From JACCQS01 sp963766765 (GTDB lineage Bacteria > Actinomycetota > Actinomycetes > Mycobacteriales > Geodermatophilaceae): 64,000 bases of DNA. The notes beneath the pieces were generated by a model, which saw only the letters and a program-made list of their open reading frames with translations, did no database searches and was not told the origin of the DNA. The stretch lies in assembly GCA_963766765.1 (NCBI GenBank), contig CAVYBR010000004.1, positions 284,464 through 348,463 of the forward strand. Reading direction: 5' to 3'. Positions 49,385-57,916 of the stretch are shown here, piece after piece (position 1 is the first letter of the stretch; every line of letters begins with the position of its first letter). The position numbers were made by a program, and so were the translations under genes.

Positions 49385-50515
49385 CTACTCCGGCTCTGCC
49401 TCGCTGCCGACCTTGCGGCTACCCCGCCACCAGCGGCGCACCAGCGGGCGGGTCACCGTGGCGAGGACAGCGCCGGTCGCGACGAGTGCGGTCGCGACCG
49501 CCGTCGGCGAGGGTGCTGGCGCGTCTTCGGTGAGATCCGCAGCCCGCGCCCTTGCCATGGCCGGGTGCACATCCCGTTGTTCCAGGTCGCCCCGTGCGGC
49601 GTACGGAACGCCGACCTCCCCACTGGGCGCGCGACCGAGCCTGGCAAATCGCGGCAGCGTGGCGGTCCAGGCAACGCAGAAGAGCAGGTAGCGACAGGCC
49701 AGGAAGATGAACAACAGGATCCCGACAACGCTGCCGAACACGCCTGCCGAGACGCTGTTGGAGACCAGCGACAGGTAGAAGCCACCGATCAGCTTGAGGA
49801 TCTCGAAACCGACGGCAGCCAGCAGCGCGCCCGGGAGCACCGAGCGGTAGCTGATGTCGTGCCCGGAGAGGCTGCCGAAGAGCCACCCGAAGACCAGAGT
49901 GCTTCCGGCGATGGCCAGCGCGATCGCCAGGGCGCCGGTGAGCAAGGAGCTCCCCGGGAACTCCGACAGGCCCAGAACATCGAGGACGTAGGAAGCCGCC
50001 GCGGTGCCCGCGACGGTCACCGCGAGGGAAATCAGCAGGCCGAGGCCCAACCCCACGAGGGTGAGCAGGTCCCGGGCGTTGTCCTTGAGGAATCCGGCGG
50101 ACTCGGGCTTGCCCTCCCAGAGCGTCTGGATGGCCAGGCGCAGCTTGCTGATCCAGCCGAGGCCCGCGTAGACCAGACCGAGCAGTCCGACGACGCCCAC
50201 GGCCCCCCGGGAGTCGATCGCCTCGCTCAGCGCCTCGACCAGTTGCTGACCTGCCGATCCCGGGATGTACTCCACGATCTGCGCGATGACGTCATCGAGG
50301 AGTTCCGGGCGGCCGGCGAGAACGAACCCGAAGACCGACGCGGCCAGCAACAGCAGGGGGAACAACGCGAGAAAACCGAAGAAGGTGATGCTGCCGGCCA
50401 GGACGTCGGCGTTGCGATCCACGTAGAGCGTCACCGCGCGCAGGAGGTGATCGACCCAGCCGTAGCGAGCGCGAAGCCTGGTCAGCAGTCCGGGTTTGTC
50501 CTCGCTGCTCATCAC
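49385..50515 (-). CDS. YihY/BrkB family inner-membrane protein
   Basis: A 376-residue protein with about six hydrophobic helices in the YihY/virulence-factor BrkB layout: DRNADVLAGSITFFGFLALFPLLLLAASVFGFVL near the N-terminus, then GQQLVEALSEAIDSRGAVGVVGLLGLVYAGLGWI, and the later RSVLPGALLAAVGFEILKLIGGFYL segment. A soluble C-terminal ~80-residue tail follows and ends in a further short hydrophobic stretch. The family is often mis-annotated as RNase BN; its function is not established. The gene overlaps the 2'-5' RNA ligase-like gene by 4 bp. From memory mycobacteria have the same pair next to trpS (Rv3335c-Rv3336c). Confidence 0.9.
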   Translation of the reverse strand: MMSSEDKPGLLTRLRARYGWVDHLLRAVTLYVDRNADVLAGSITFFGFLALFPLLLLAASVFGFVLAGRPELLDDVIAQIVEYIPGSAGQQLVEALSEAIDSRGAVGVVGLLGLVYAGLGWISKLRLAIQTLWEGKPESAGFLKDNARDLLTLVGLGLGLLISLAVTVAGTAAASYVLDVLGLSEFPGSSLLTGALAIALAIAGSTLVFGWLFGSLSGHDISYRSVLPGALLAAVGFEILKLIGGFYLSLVSNSVSAGVFGSVVGILLFIFLACRYLLFCVAWTATLPRFARLGRAPSGEVGVPYAARGDLEQRDVHPAMARARAADLTEDAPAPSPTAVATALVATGAVLATVTRPLVRRWWRGSRKVGSEAEPE

Positions 50516-51039
50516 CCAGCGCCGAGCAACGGATACTCGGTGGCTGGGACCCAGCGCCCGGATGCGTCGCGGGAGAACGCGCAGAATGCGTCGACAGCGA
50601 CTCGTACGTCGACATCGGAGAGGCCCTGGTAGGCGAGGTCAAGCATGTCGGGCGGGACGTCGTGGGCGATCGTCACGTGTGGGTGGTACGGGAAATCCAG
50701 CGGCCGGTCCAGCAATCCCGACCGGATGTCGCCGGCCAGGATCTCGCAGGACGAAATCCCTTCAGCCACCGTGACGAACACGACCTGCGAGACGGGTCGG
50801 AAGGATCCCGTACCGGCTAAATGCAGTTGGAAAGGGGCGTGCTTCGCGGCCACATCGGCCAGGTGCTGATGGACCTCGAGCGCGTCGAATCTGCTGACGT
50901 CGGTGGGTGGCAGCAGGGTGACGTGCGGGGGGATCAGCTGGGCCAAGGGATCGCCCACTTTTTCCCGCCACTCCGTCAGGAGGGCACCGAGCGGGTCCGG
51001 CACCTGGATGGCGATTCCGAGTGTGGTTTCGGCGGTCAT
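50512..51039 (-). CDS. 2'-5' RNA ligase-like / cyclic phosphodiesterase (2H) protein
   Basis: A 175-residue 2H phosphoesterase-fold protein with the two H-x-T motifs of the family: IPPHVTLLPPTDV near residue 40 and FPYHPHVTIAHDVPPDML near residue 125. The middle has FQLHLAGTGSFRPVSQVVFV. Such proteins hydrolyse or form 2'-5' or 2',3'-cyclic phosphodiesters in RNA, but specific substrates are unknown. It starts one base before the trpS stop (overlap at 51039) and overlaps the YihY-type gene by 4 bp, so the three genes are one operon with trpS first. Confidence 0.88.
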   Translation of the reverse strand: MTAETTLGIAIQVPDPLGALLTEWREKVGDPLAQLIPPHVTLLPPTDVSRFDALEVHQHLADVAAKHAPFQLHLAGTGSFRPVSQVVFVTVAEGISSCEILAGDIRSGLLDRPLDFPYHPHVTIAHDVPPDMLDLAYQGLSDVDVRVAVDAFCAFSRDASGRWVPATEYPLLGAG

Positions 51040-52058
51040 CAGAGCGCCCGCATGGCAGGCATCAGGCCGACTCGGTCGTGGGCTTGGGCGAGCGTCACAG
51101 CCGCGACCGAACGAGCGCGCTCAGCACCCCTGGCGAGGATCCGGTCGAGTTCGCCCGGATCATCGAGCAGCTCGAGCGTCCGGGCCCGGATCGGCCCGAC
51201 GACCGACTCGACTGCAGCAGCGACCTCGCCCTTGAGTTGGCCGTAGCCCGCGCCGGCGAACTGCGCCTCGAGCTTGTCGAGCGTGGTGTCGGTCAAGGCC
51301 GACAGGATGACCAGGAGATTGGACACACCCGGCTTGCTCACCGGGTCGTAGACGATGTCCCGGCCGGTGTCGGTCACCGCACTCTTGATCTTCTTGGTGT
51401 TGATCGCCGGATCATCGAGCAACTCGATCCGCCCAGCCGCGGTGAGTGCGCTCTTGCTCATCTGCTTGGCAGGGTTGGCGAGGTCAGCGATCCGCGCGGT
51501 CTCCTTGACGATGTGGGGCTCGGGCACAGTGAAGGTCTGACCGAGCCGGGCGTTGAAGCGTTGGGCCAGATCGCGGGTCAGCTCGAGGTGTTGGCGTTGG
51601 TCCTCACCGACGGGGACCACGTCTGCCTGGTACAGCAGGATGTCGGCGGCTTGCAGCACCGGATAGGTCAACAAGCCCACCGTCACCCGACCGCCCTCGG
51701 TCTCGGCCTTGGCTGCCTTGTCCTTGAACTGCACCATGCGGGCGGCCTCGCCGTACCCGGTCATGCATTCCAACAACCACGTCAGCCTGGTGTGCTCGGC
51801 CACGTGGCTCTGCACGAACAGCGTGCTGCGCTCGGGGTCCACACCGATCGCAAGAAGCTGGGCCGCGCTGGTGCGCGTGCGCCGGCGCAGGGCCTCAGGC
51901 TCGGGCTCGACGGTCAGTGCGTGGAGGTCGACGACGCAGTAGAAGGCGTCGTGCGTTTCCTGCAGCGCGACCCACTGCCGGAGCGCACCGAGGTAGTTGC
52001 CCAAGTGGAAGGAGTCGGCTGTCGGCTGGATACCGGACAGCACCCGGGGTCGGGGCAT
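51039..52058 (-). CDS. trpS: tryptophanyl-tRNA synthetase
   Basis: A 339-residue class I synthetase. It opens RVLSGIQPTADSFHLGNYLGALRQW, in which the HIGH-like element is HLGN, continues with DLHALTVEPEPEALR, ECMTGYGEAARMVQFKDKA and LTYPVLQAADILLYQADVVPVGEDQRQHLELTRDLA, and has the KMSKS motif as KQMSKSALTAAGRIEL. The C-terminal GELAAAVE-like helices are of usual length. It loads tRNA-Trp. It is the first gene of the trpS-RNA ligase-YihY operon. Confidence 0.97.
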   Translation of the reverse strand: MPRPRVLSGIQPTADSFHLGNYLGALRQWVALQETHDAFYCVVDLHALTVEPEPEALRRRTRTSAAQLLAIGVDPERSTLFVQSHVAEHTRLTWLLECMTGYGEAARMVQFKDKAAKAETEGGRVTVGLLTYPVLQAADILLYQADVVPVGEDQRQHLELTRDLAQRFNARLGQTFTVPEPHIVKETARIADLANPAKQMSKSALTAAGRIELLDDPAINTKKIKSAVTDTGRDIVYDPVSKPGVSNLLVILSALTDTTLDKLEAQFAGAGYGQLKGEVAAAVESVVGPIRARTLELLDDPGELDRILARGAERARSVAAVTLAQAHDRVGLMPAMRAL

Positions 52059-52132
52059 CTGCTCATCCTGTCAACACCCCAACAGCAGGTGAACGGCGAG
52101 GGCCGGAACAGAGCCTCGGTCGCTGCAACCGA

Positions 52133-53221
52133 TCAGGTCTGCGTTGCGCGCCAAGCAGCGAATGCCGCCAGAAAGGCGTCGTTCTCGTGTGGCTCGCCGA
52201 TCGTGACCCGCGCCCCATCCCCGGCGAACGGCCGCACGATCACCCCGCGACCCTCGCAGAATGCGGCGAAGTCGGCGGCACGATCTTCAAGTGGCAGCCA
52301 GACGAAGTTGGCTTGACTGTCCGGTACCGCGCAGCCGAGGTCAGCAAGAGCGGCAGTCACCCGTCCCCGCTCGGCGACGACGGCAGCGCAGCGCTCGCGC
52401 ACTTCGTCCTCAGCCCGCAATGACGCGGTGGCCGCCACCTGGGCGAGCGTCGAAACGCTGAACGGGACATAGGTCTTGCGTACGGCGGTCGCAATCGCGG
52501 GATCCTCGGAGAGGAGATAGCCCACGCGCATGCCGGCCAGGCCGTACGCCTTGGAGAAGGTGCGCAGCACACACACATTCGACCGACCGCGCATCAGTTC
52601 GCGCGCGTCCGGGACCTCGGGATCTGTCACGAACTCGCGATAGGCCTCGTCGAGTACCACGAGCACGTCAGCCGGCACCGCATCGAGCAGCCGCTCCAGC
52701 GCGGCGCGGCGCAGCGCCGTACCGGTGGGGTTGTTCGGATTGCAGACGAAGACCAGCCGCGTTGCGTCGGTGACTGCCGCGGCCATCGCGTCCGGGTCGT
52801 GGGTCTGCTCGAACAGCGGGACCCGCACGTGCGTGGAGCCGGCGACGGCGACCAGCAACGGATAGGCCTCGAAGGATCGCCAGGCGGTGACCACCTCATC
52901 CCCCGGACCGGTATAGGACTGGAGCAACTGCTGACACAGGCTGACCGAGCCGCAGCCGATGGCGATGGATTCGGCAGGCAGCTCGAACCGCTCCGACAGC
53001 ACCGCGGTCAGGGCGATCGCCCCGTTGTCCGGATACCGGTTGATCTCGGCTGCCGCCTCGGCGATGGCCGCCACGACGCTGGGCAGCGGCGGGTAGGCGA
53101 CCTCGTTGCTGGCCAGCTTGATCGCATCGGGCAACCCGAGCTCTCGGGCCAGATCCGACGCGTTGCGCCCAGGCTTGTACGGCGCGAGTTCGGCGATGGC
53201 AGGCCGGACGGGTACGGGCAC
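52133..53221 (-). CDS. histidinol-phosphate / aromatic aminotransferase-like PLP enzyme
   Basis: A 362-residue class I/II aminotransferase of the HisC family. Motifs are the N-terminal RPAIAELAPYKPGRNAS, IKLASNEVAYPPLPSVV, CNPNNPTGTALRRAALE with the PLP Asn, VVLDEAYREFVTD with the Asp, and RTFSKAYGLAGMRVGYLL with the Schiff-base Lys. HisC homologues outside his operons in actinobacteria often act on aromatic amino acids (PatA/AroAT-like). The absence of his genes nearby favours that reading, but sequence alone does not decide. It is divergent from galE. Confidence 0.88.
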   Translation of the reverse strand: MPVPVRPAIAELAPYKPGRNASDLARELGLPDAIKLASNEVAYPPLPSVVAAIAEAAAEINRYPDNGAIALTAVLSERFELPAESIAIGCGSVSLCQQLLQSYTGPGDEVVTAWRSFEAYPLLVAVAGSTHVRVPLFEQTHDPDAMAAAVTDATRLVFVCNPNNPTGTALRRAALERLLDAVPADVLVVLDEAYREFVTDPEVPDARELMRGRSNVCVLRTFSKAYGLAGMRVGYLLSEDPAIATAVRKTYVPFSVSTLAQVAATASLRAEDEVRERCAAVVAERGRVTAALADLGCAVPDSQANFVWLPLEDRAADFAAFCEGRGVIVRPFAGDGARVTIGEPHENDAFLAAFAAWRATQT

Positions 53222-53292
53222 GGCTGTGATCCGCCTCCTTGTTCATCGACGCCGGGTCGGGGCTTGACGAGACTGCCCTTAGGCTGCCCGGA

Positions 53293-54252
53293 ATGAAGAT
53301 CCTCGTTGCCGGTGGCGCCGGCTACATCGGCAGCGTAGTCACCGCGGCACTCGTCGCCGACGGCCATGAGGCTGTCGTTCTCGACGACCTGTCCACCGGC
53401 CATCGGGACGCTGTTCCCGACGGCGCCGCGTTCGTGGAGGCACCGCTGTCGGGTGTGGGCGAGATCCTGACTCGCGACGCCGGGTTCGACGCAGTCATCC
53501 ATCTCGCGGCCAAGAGCCTGGTCGGCGAGTCCGAACAACGTCCGGAGCTCTATTGGCGGCAGAACGTCAGCGGCGCGATGGATCTGCTGGATGCCATGCG
53601 CAGCGCGGGGGTCCGCCGGATCGTGTTCTCCTCCTCGGCGGCGACATACGGCGATCCGCCGGTCAGCCCGATCGAAGAGGACGCCCCAACCAATCCGACG
53701 AACGTCTACGGCGCGACCAAGCTGGCAATCGACCACATGCTGGCCGGTGAGGCGCGGGTACACGGATTGGCCGCGGTGAGCCTGCGGTATTTCAACGCCG
53801 CAGGAGCGGCGTACGGATTCGGCGAGCGACATGCCACCGAAACCCACCTGATCCCGATCGCCTTACAGGTCGTCACCGGGTCCCGGGACAAGCTCTCGGT
53901 CTACGGCACCGACTATCCGACCCCGGACGGGACCTGCGTACGCGACTACGTCCACGTCGCAGACCTGGCGACCGCTCATCTGCTCACCTTGGCCGCCGTG
54001 GAGCCGGGACAGCATCGGATCTACAACCTCGGCAGTGGGAGCGGCTACTCCGTCCGTGAGGTCGTCGACGCCGTCCGCGACGTCACCGGGCATCCCGTAC
54101 CGATCGAGGACGCGCCACGCCGCGCCGGTGACCCGCCGACCCTGGTGGCGAGCAGTGCCCGGATCAACCGAGATGTGGGCTGGGTCGCCAACCATGGCCT
54201 CACCGACATGGTCAAGGACGCCCACGACACGTTGCGGGCAAGGATCAGCTAG
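53293..54252 (+). CDS. galE: UDP-glucose 4-epimerase
   Basis: A 319-residue SDR-extended epimerase. The NAD site is ILVAGGAGYIGSVVTAAL at the N-terminus (the reason for choosing ATG 53293), VVLDDLSTGHRDA follows, and the catalytic Ser/Tyr-x-x-x-Lys triad is VFSSSAATYGDPP then NVYGATKLAIDHML. The YFNAAGA and VRDYVHVADLATAHL strings are typical of GalE. It interconverts UDP-glucose and UDP-galactose. The last base pairs overlap the convergent CorC-like gene. It is divergent from the HisC-like gene with a 71-bp spacer. Confidence 0.94.
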   Translation: MKILVAGGAGYIGSVVTAALVADGHEAVVLDDLSTGHRDAVPDGAAFVEAPLSGVGEILTRDAGFDAVIHLAAKSLVGESEQRPELYWRQNVSGAMDLLDAMRSAGVRRIVFSSSAATYGDPPVSPIEEDAPTNPTNVYGATKLAIDHMLAGEARVHGLAAVSLRYFNAAGAAYGFGERHATETHLIPIALQVVTGSRDKLSVYGTDYPTPDGTCVRDYVHVADLATAHLLTLAAVEPGQHRIYNLGSGSGYSVREVVDAVRDVTGHPVPIEDAPRRAGDPPTLVASSARINRDVGWVANHGLTDMVKDAHDTLRARIS

Positions 54253-55108
54253 CCGACGGATTTGTCGGCGGGGACCCCCGCCGACACGCCAGGGGTCGGC
54301 CGTGGCTCGGCGACTCCCGCGGACGTGCGGATCGCATCGCCCTCGACCGGGCCGGCACCAGCCTCTCCCCCGGACTCAGCGTCGGCGTTGGCTTTAGCCT
54401 CCGGGGCCGGGCTCACATGGAGGCGAGCGATCCGTCGACCGTCCATGGCGACGACCTTGAGCACGTAGTCACCCGCGAGTACCTCGTCGCCGACTTCGGG
54501 AAGATGCCCGAGCTCGGAAAGGATGTAACCGGCGACGGTCTCGTACGGGCCATCGCGAAGTTCGACTCCGGTTTCCTCGGCGAAGTCGTCGAGATTGAGC
54601 AGCCCGTCGACCTCGAACTCCGAGCCCGTCCGACGACTGACCTCGTGCAGCTCGTCGTACTCGTCCCGGATGTCGCCGATGACCTCTTCGATCAGGTCTT
54701 CCAGGGTGACGATGCCGTCGGTACCGCCGTACTCGTCGGCCACAATCGCCAGGTGCTGGTGGTTGCGGCGCATCTCCGAGAGTGCGATGAGCACCTTCTT
54801 GGACCCCGGCATGTGCAAGACCTCGCGGGCGATGTCGCCGACCGTCGTGGCCCGTCCGTCCTTGTACGTCGCCCGCAGGAGATCGCGGACGTGCACGAAC
54901 CCGATGACATCGTCGGTATCGCGACCGATCACCGGGTATCTCGAGTGACTCGTGTTGGCCACGAACTTCGCTGCCTTGCTCACGGTCATGCTCGCCTCGA
55001 GGAACTCGACCTCGGTGCGGGGCACCATGACTTCGCTGATCTGCTTTTCCCGGGCGATGAAGACGTCGTTGATCAGCCGGCGTTCATCGGTGCCCAGCGC
55101 CTCGTGGC
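54249..55108 (-). CDS. CorC/HlyC-type CBS-domain protein, 5' end missing at the junction
   Basis: The cytoplasmic part (at least 280 residues) of a CNNM/CorC-type transporter-associated protein. Reading from the break: HEALGTDERRLINDVFIARE, ISEVMVPRTEVEFLEASM (CBS linker signature), two CBS motifs, the conserved VDEYGGTDGIVTLEDLIEEVIGDIRDEYDE, and the CorC_HlyC domain with DLDDFAEETGVELRDGPYE (approximate), then a Pro/Ala-rich tail. The membrane DUF21 domain that should precede it is absent: the frame leaves the gene at about 55108, where sequence of a different organism begins. An internal ATG at 55028 is not the true start. It is convergent with galE. Confidence 0.88.
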
Positions 55109-55112
55109 CACA
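55100..55112. other. chimeric join between two genomes
   Basis: On the minus strand the cytochrome-peroxidase frame is good family sequence through HKDADV (codon GTG at 55109-55111) and then becomes RRWAPMNAG-stop. In a different frame the CorC-like sequence GHEALGTDE begins at about 55108. Both genes are broken at this point. Base composition and gene content change sharply across it. Confidence 0.9.
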
Positions 55113-55864
55113 TCAGCATCCTTATGAACCATGCCAATCCCAACATTGTGATACTGCTGATCCGTGAACAAGACGCCGTCGTGGCAGTTAGTGCATTTGA
55201 TCGCTTGAAAGATGTTCCAGCCACGCCTTTCTTCGGCGCTCATTTTTGACTCGTCGCCGCCGGTCGCGCGCCAATGATCCCACGGCGTGTCACCAGTGAT
55301 GATCGTCCGTTCGAAGGCAGCGATCGCTTTGACGATGTTGTCGGGCGTCGCGTCGCTGCTGAACACCTTTTGAAACTGGTTGCGATAGCCTTGAAGCTGA
55401 TTCAGCTTAACCGCAATCTCATCGGCTTTCGCGCCCATGTTCGCGCCCGTCCAGGCGGCCATCGCCTGCTTCTCGAGCGATGGACTGCGACCGTCCCAAT
55501 AGAATTCCTTGTGGTAGCCAATGTTCCAAAGCGTCGGGCTGCTGCGCGCCAGTTGCTTGTTGAACGAACCGACTGCCCGCGCGAGCCCATCCGTCAGGCC
55601 TTTCTCGCAAACATGACACGAGTAACACGAACGCGTGCCGTCGCCGCTGAGGCGCTCGTCAAAAAAGAGCTGCCGTCCGAGCGCGACTTTCTCAGGCGTC
55701 ATCGGATTGTCCGCCGGAATCTCCATCGGCGCGTAAGTGGTCAATTGCGCCGGCAGCGGCTCAATTTCGGGTGTGAATGTTGAGCTGTCCTTCGAACACC
55801 CGTGGATGATTAAGGCGGCGGCGAAGCAACTCAGCAGAAGAATTGCTCTCAGGTGTTTGGTCAT
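55109..55864 (-). CDS. di-haem cytochrome-c peroxidase-like lipoprotein, 3' end lost at the junction
   Basis: About 252 residues remain. The start ATG 55864 gives a lipoprotein signal peptide (MTKHLRAILLLSCFAAALIIHGC); an upstream in-frame start would read through the repeat element. The mature part has PADNPMTPEKVALGRQLFFDERLSGDGTRSC, the haem motif CYSCH, SPTLWNIGYHKEFYWDGR, and a second haem motif CTNCH, ending YHNVGIGMVHKDADV. This is the MauG/cytochrome-c peroxidase family. The expected final segment (KTPTLRNV-type and the last methionine ligand) is absent because of the join. It is the first gene of the acidobacterial part. Likely roles are H2O2 reduction or oxidative modification. Confidence 0.88.
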
Positions 55865-55883
55865 GGCTTTCACCTTGGGTTTG

Positions 55884-55972
55884 CGTGTCAGAACCCCGAG
55901 CGGTAGCGACCGGATCAAGGACGACACCGTTGAGTGTTCGATCCCCTTGCTACCGCTCCGGGTTCTGACACG
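55884..55972. repeat. REP-like inverted repeat, 24-bp arms (copy 1)
   Basis: Arms at 55884-55907 and 55949-55972 are complementary at 23 of 24 positions; the outer part reads CGTGTCAGAACCCC. They flank a 41-bp spacer. The core GTCAGAA-CCCGAGCG is shared with the element at 61635-61727. Copy 1 lies between the peroxidase gene and the divergent lipoprotein gene. Confidence 0.88.
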
Positions 55973-56093
55973 GTCGATCCACCACTAGCGATTCGCTCGT
56001 TTGCAACAATTTTTCCTCAAAAACGTTGAAAGCTCGTGCAGACTTTTACTATCGCTCCGGTCAAAAGTCTAGCCTGAGGTGTAAACTGAAACT

Positions 56094-57053
56094 ATGGTGA
56101 ACCAATCGAATGGAATTCTCATATGCGCTCTCGGTCTGATGTTGTTAGCCGGCTGCGCTTCAACCGAGGAAAACAAGAACGCGACAGCGACGACGACGGT
56201 CTCGCCACCGATCGTGAAGGAACTGACGGTCGTACCGCGCCCGCAAACGATCGAGGATTTGATGAAGCAGCGCGGCGAGCAAGATCAGGCCAAGCCCAAT
56301 CTGCACGTGGTCGCGCCCGCGAACAATTCGACTATCAATGGCTCCACCGTCGCGGTGAAGTTGCATTTAGACGGGGACTTGAAAGGTTACGTTCCGCACA
56401 AAGACGCGGCGACCGGTAAGGGCAATCACATTCACGTGATCCTCGACAATCAACCTTACGAGGCTTACTACAATTTGGATCAGCCGTTCGAGCTGCGAAA
56501 CGTCGCGGAAGGCAAGCACACTTTACGCGTCTTTCCTTCGCGGCCGTGGCACGAGAGCTACAAGAACGAAGGCGCGTTTCAGATTGTGACGTTCACCGTC
56601 AAAGGTGGCGCCGATCCGTCGAAGCCAACAACCACCAACACGGGCCAGGTGATGGCGCCCGCCCAGAGTCCGACGGCGAACGCGAGTCCCTCGCCCGCTC
56701 GCGAAGGCAAGGACGTCACGGCGAGCACCGCCGGCGATCTCGATCTCAAAAAACCGCTGCTGACTTACAGCCGGCCGAAAGGCGACTACGCAGGCGCCGA
56801 AGCTGATCCAATCATGATCGATTTCTGGGTCACTAACGGGAAATTACAGAGTGACGGAGGCGGCGAGTATCGCGTGCGCTACACGATCGACGGCGGCGCG
56901 CCCAGGTTCATCGACGTCTGGCAGCCTATCTGGTTAAGCGGATGGACCACCGGGAAGCACACTATCAAGTTGGAGCTGGTCGACAAGTCCGGCAATCTGG
57001 TCGAGAACGGTGGCTACAACTCGACCACGCGCGAGATAAACGTCACCCGCTAA
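56094..57053 (+). CDS. lipoprotein with two Ig/CBM-like beta segments, unknown function
   Basis: A 319-residue lipoprotein with signal peptide ILICALGLMLLAGC. After a Thr/Glu-rich spacer, two beta-rich segments of similar design follow: NGSTVAVKLHLDGDLKGYVP with HIHVILDNQPYEAYYNLDQP and EGKHTLRVFPSRPWHESYKN (about 85-170), and YRVRYTIDGGAPRFIDVWQP with TGKHTIKLELVDKSGN (about 262-310). A Pro/Ser/Thr-rich linker joins them. In each, a residue pair of type GKHT-L/K precedes a strand. It is probably a periplasmic adhesin-like or scaffold protein; I do not recognise a named family and assign no function. It starts at ATG 56094. Confidence 0.72.
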   Translation: MVNQSNGILICALGLMLLAGCASTEENKNATATTTVSPPIVKELTVVPRPQTIEDLMKQRGEQDQAKPNLHVVAPANNSTINGSTVAVKLHLDGDLKGYVPHKDAATGKGNHIHVILDNQPYEAYYNLDQPFELRNVAEGKHTLRVFPSRPWHESYKNEGAFQIVTFTVKGGADPSKPTTTNTGQVMAPAQSPTANASPSPAREGKDVTASTAGDLDLKKPLLTYSRPKGDYAGAEADPIMIDFWVTNGKLQSDGGGEYRVRYTIDGGAPRFIDVWQPIWLSGWTTGKHTIKLELVDKSGNLVENGGYNSTTREINVTR

Positions 57054-57156
57054 AGGCTGGTGCCCTAATTGAGGTGGCACGCCCGTTATTGTGGCGCCGT
57101 TCCTTACGTGCGTTTTCGCACAGACGAACGGTTTCGTTCCGATCTATAAGTCACCC

Positions 57157-57243
57157 GTGAACACCACTACACTAATAATCATTATCGTCGTGTTAGTTCT
57201 GCTCTTCGGCGGCGGCGGGTACTTCTACCGCCGTGGGCGATAA
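57157..57243 (+). CDS. 28-residue single-helix membrane peptide
   Basis: A GTG at 57157 begins a 28-codon frame ending TAA 57241-57243: NTTTLIIIIVVLVLLFGGGG then YFYRRGR. It is a hydrophobic helix followed by a GGGG hinge and a positively charged aromatic C-terminus (so the C-terminus is cytoplasmic by the positive-inside rule). This pattern is that of the widespread tiny DUF3309-like proteins (LLFGGGGYYYRRR type). No good ribosome site is visible upstream, which lowers confidence. Function is unknown; small peptides of this type are stress-linked in some bacteria. Confidence 0.55.
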   Translation: MNTTTLIIIIVVLVLLFGGGGYFYRRGR

Positions 57244-57394
57244 GCACAACCGCGCAAGAGAGGCTAAACGGAAGACTGGGACACCCAGCCAGCGGGCGCG
57301 GGGCTAAGGCTTCGTCGCCTTTACTTTGTCCTTTGGCTGGTCTGTGCCACACTCTGCGCCGCAGTTCACAAATCGTAAAGTGAGGATTGAGAAA

Positions 57395-57916
57395 TTGAAA
57401 AGACTTATCATTCTGGCGTTTCCGCTCGCCGTCGTGCTCGCGTGTTCGTCACTGAGCGGCCAAAAGTGGGAAACGGTAACAGAGGGCGGCATTACGGTTG
57501 AAATGCCGGGCAAACCGACGAAGCAATCGCAGGACATTCCCTCGGCCGGTGGCAAAGCGACCGGTCAAATGTTGACGCTCGACAAGGGCGCCGAGGCTTA
57601 CGTTGCGGCTTTCCACGAATTTCCGGCAGCCGTCTCAAGTCTGAACATTGATCCCAAGGCACTTCTCAAGGGTGCGTCTGACGGTGCGGTCAAAAACATC
57701 GACGGTAAGGTGACCAGCCAGCGCGACGTAACCGTCGATGGACACCCCGGCACCGAACTGATTGGCGAAGGCAGCAAAGACGGCAAACAAATCGAGTTCA
57801 CCATCCGCATGTACTGGGCCAAGCCGCGTTTGATTCAGACCTTGTATCTGAGCGAGAAGGGCAAAGGCGATAAGTCCAACGCGACGAAGTTCCTCGACTC
57901 GTTGAAGATTTCCTAG
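57395..57916 (+). CDS. small lipoprotein, unknown function, probable TTG start
   Basis: A 173-residue protein if started at TTG 57395: KRLIILAFPLAVVLACSS is then a textbook lipoprotein signal peptide with VLAC, and a GTGAGG ribosome site lies 7-8 nt upstream. An ATG at 57326 would give 23 extra residues without a proper signal. The mature part is a compact alpha/beta domain: GITVEMPGKPTKQSQDI, then TLDKGAEAYVAAFHEFP and HPGTELIGEGSKDGKQIEF. The pattern resembles uncharacterised acidobacterial and planctomycetal secreted proteins. The gene converges with the MmcQ/YjbR gene, sharing a few bases at the stops. Confidence 0.72.
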   Translation: MKRLIILAFPLAVVLACSSLSGQKWETVTEGGITVEMPGKPTKQSQDIPSAGGKATGQMLTLDKGAEAYVAAFHEFPAAVSSLNIDPKALLKGASDGAVKNIDGKVTSQRDVTVDGHPGTELIGEGSKDGKQIEFTIRMYWAKPRLIQTLYLSEKGKGDKSNATKFLDSLKIS

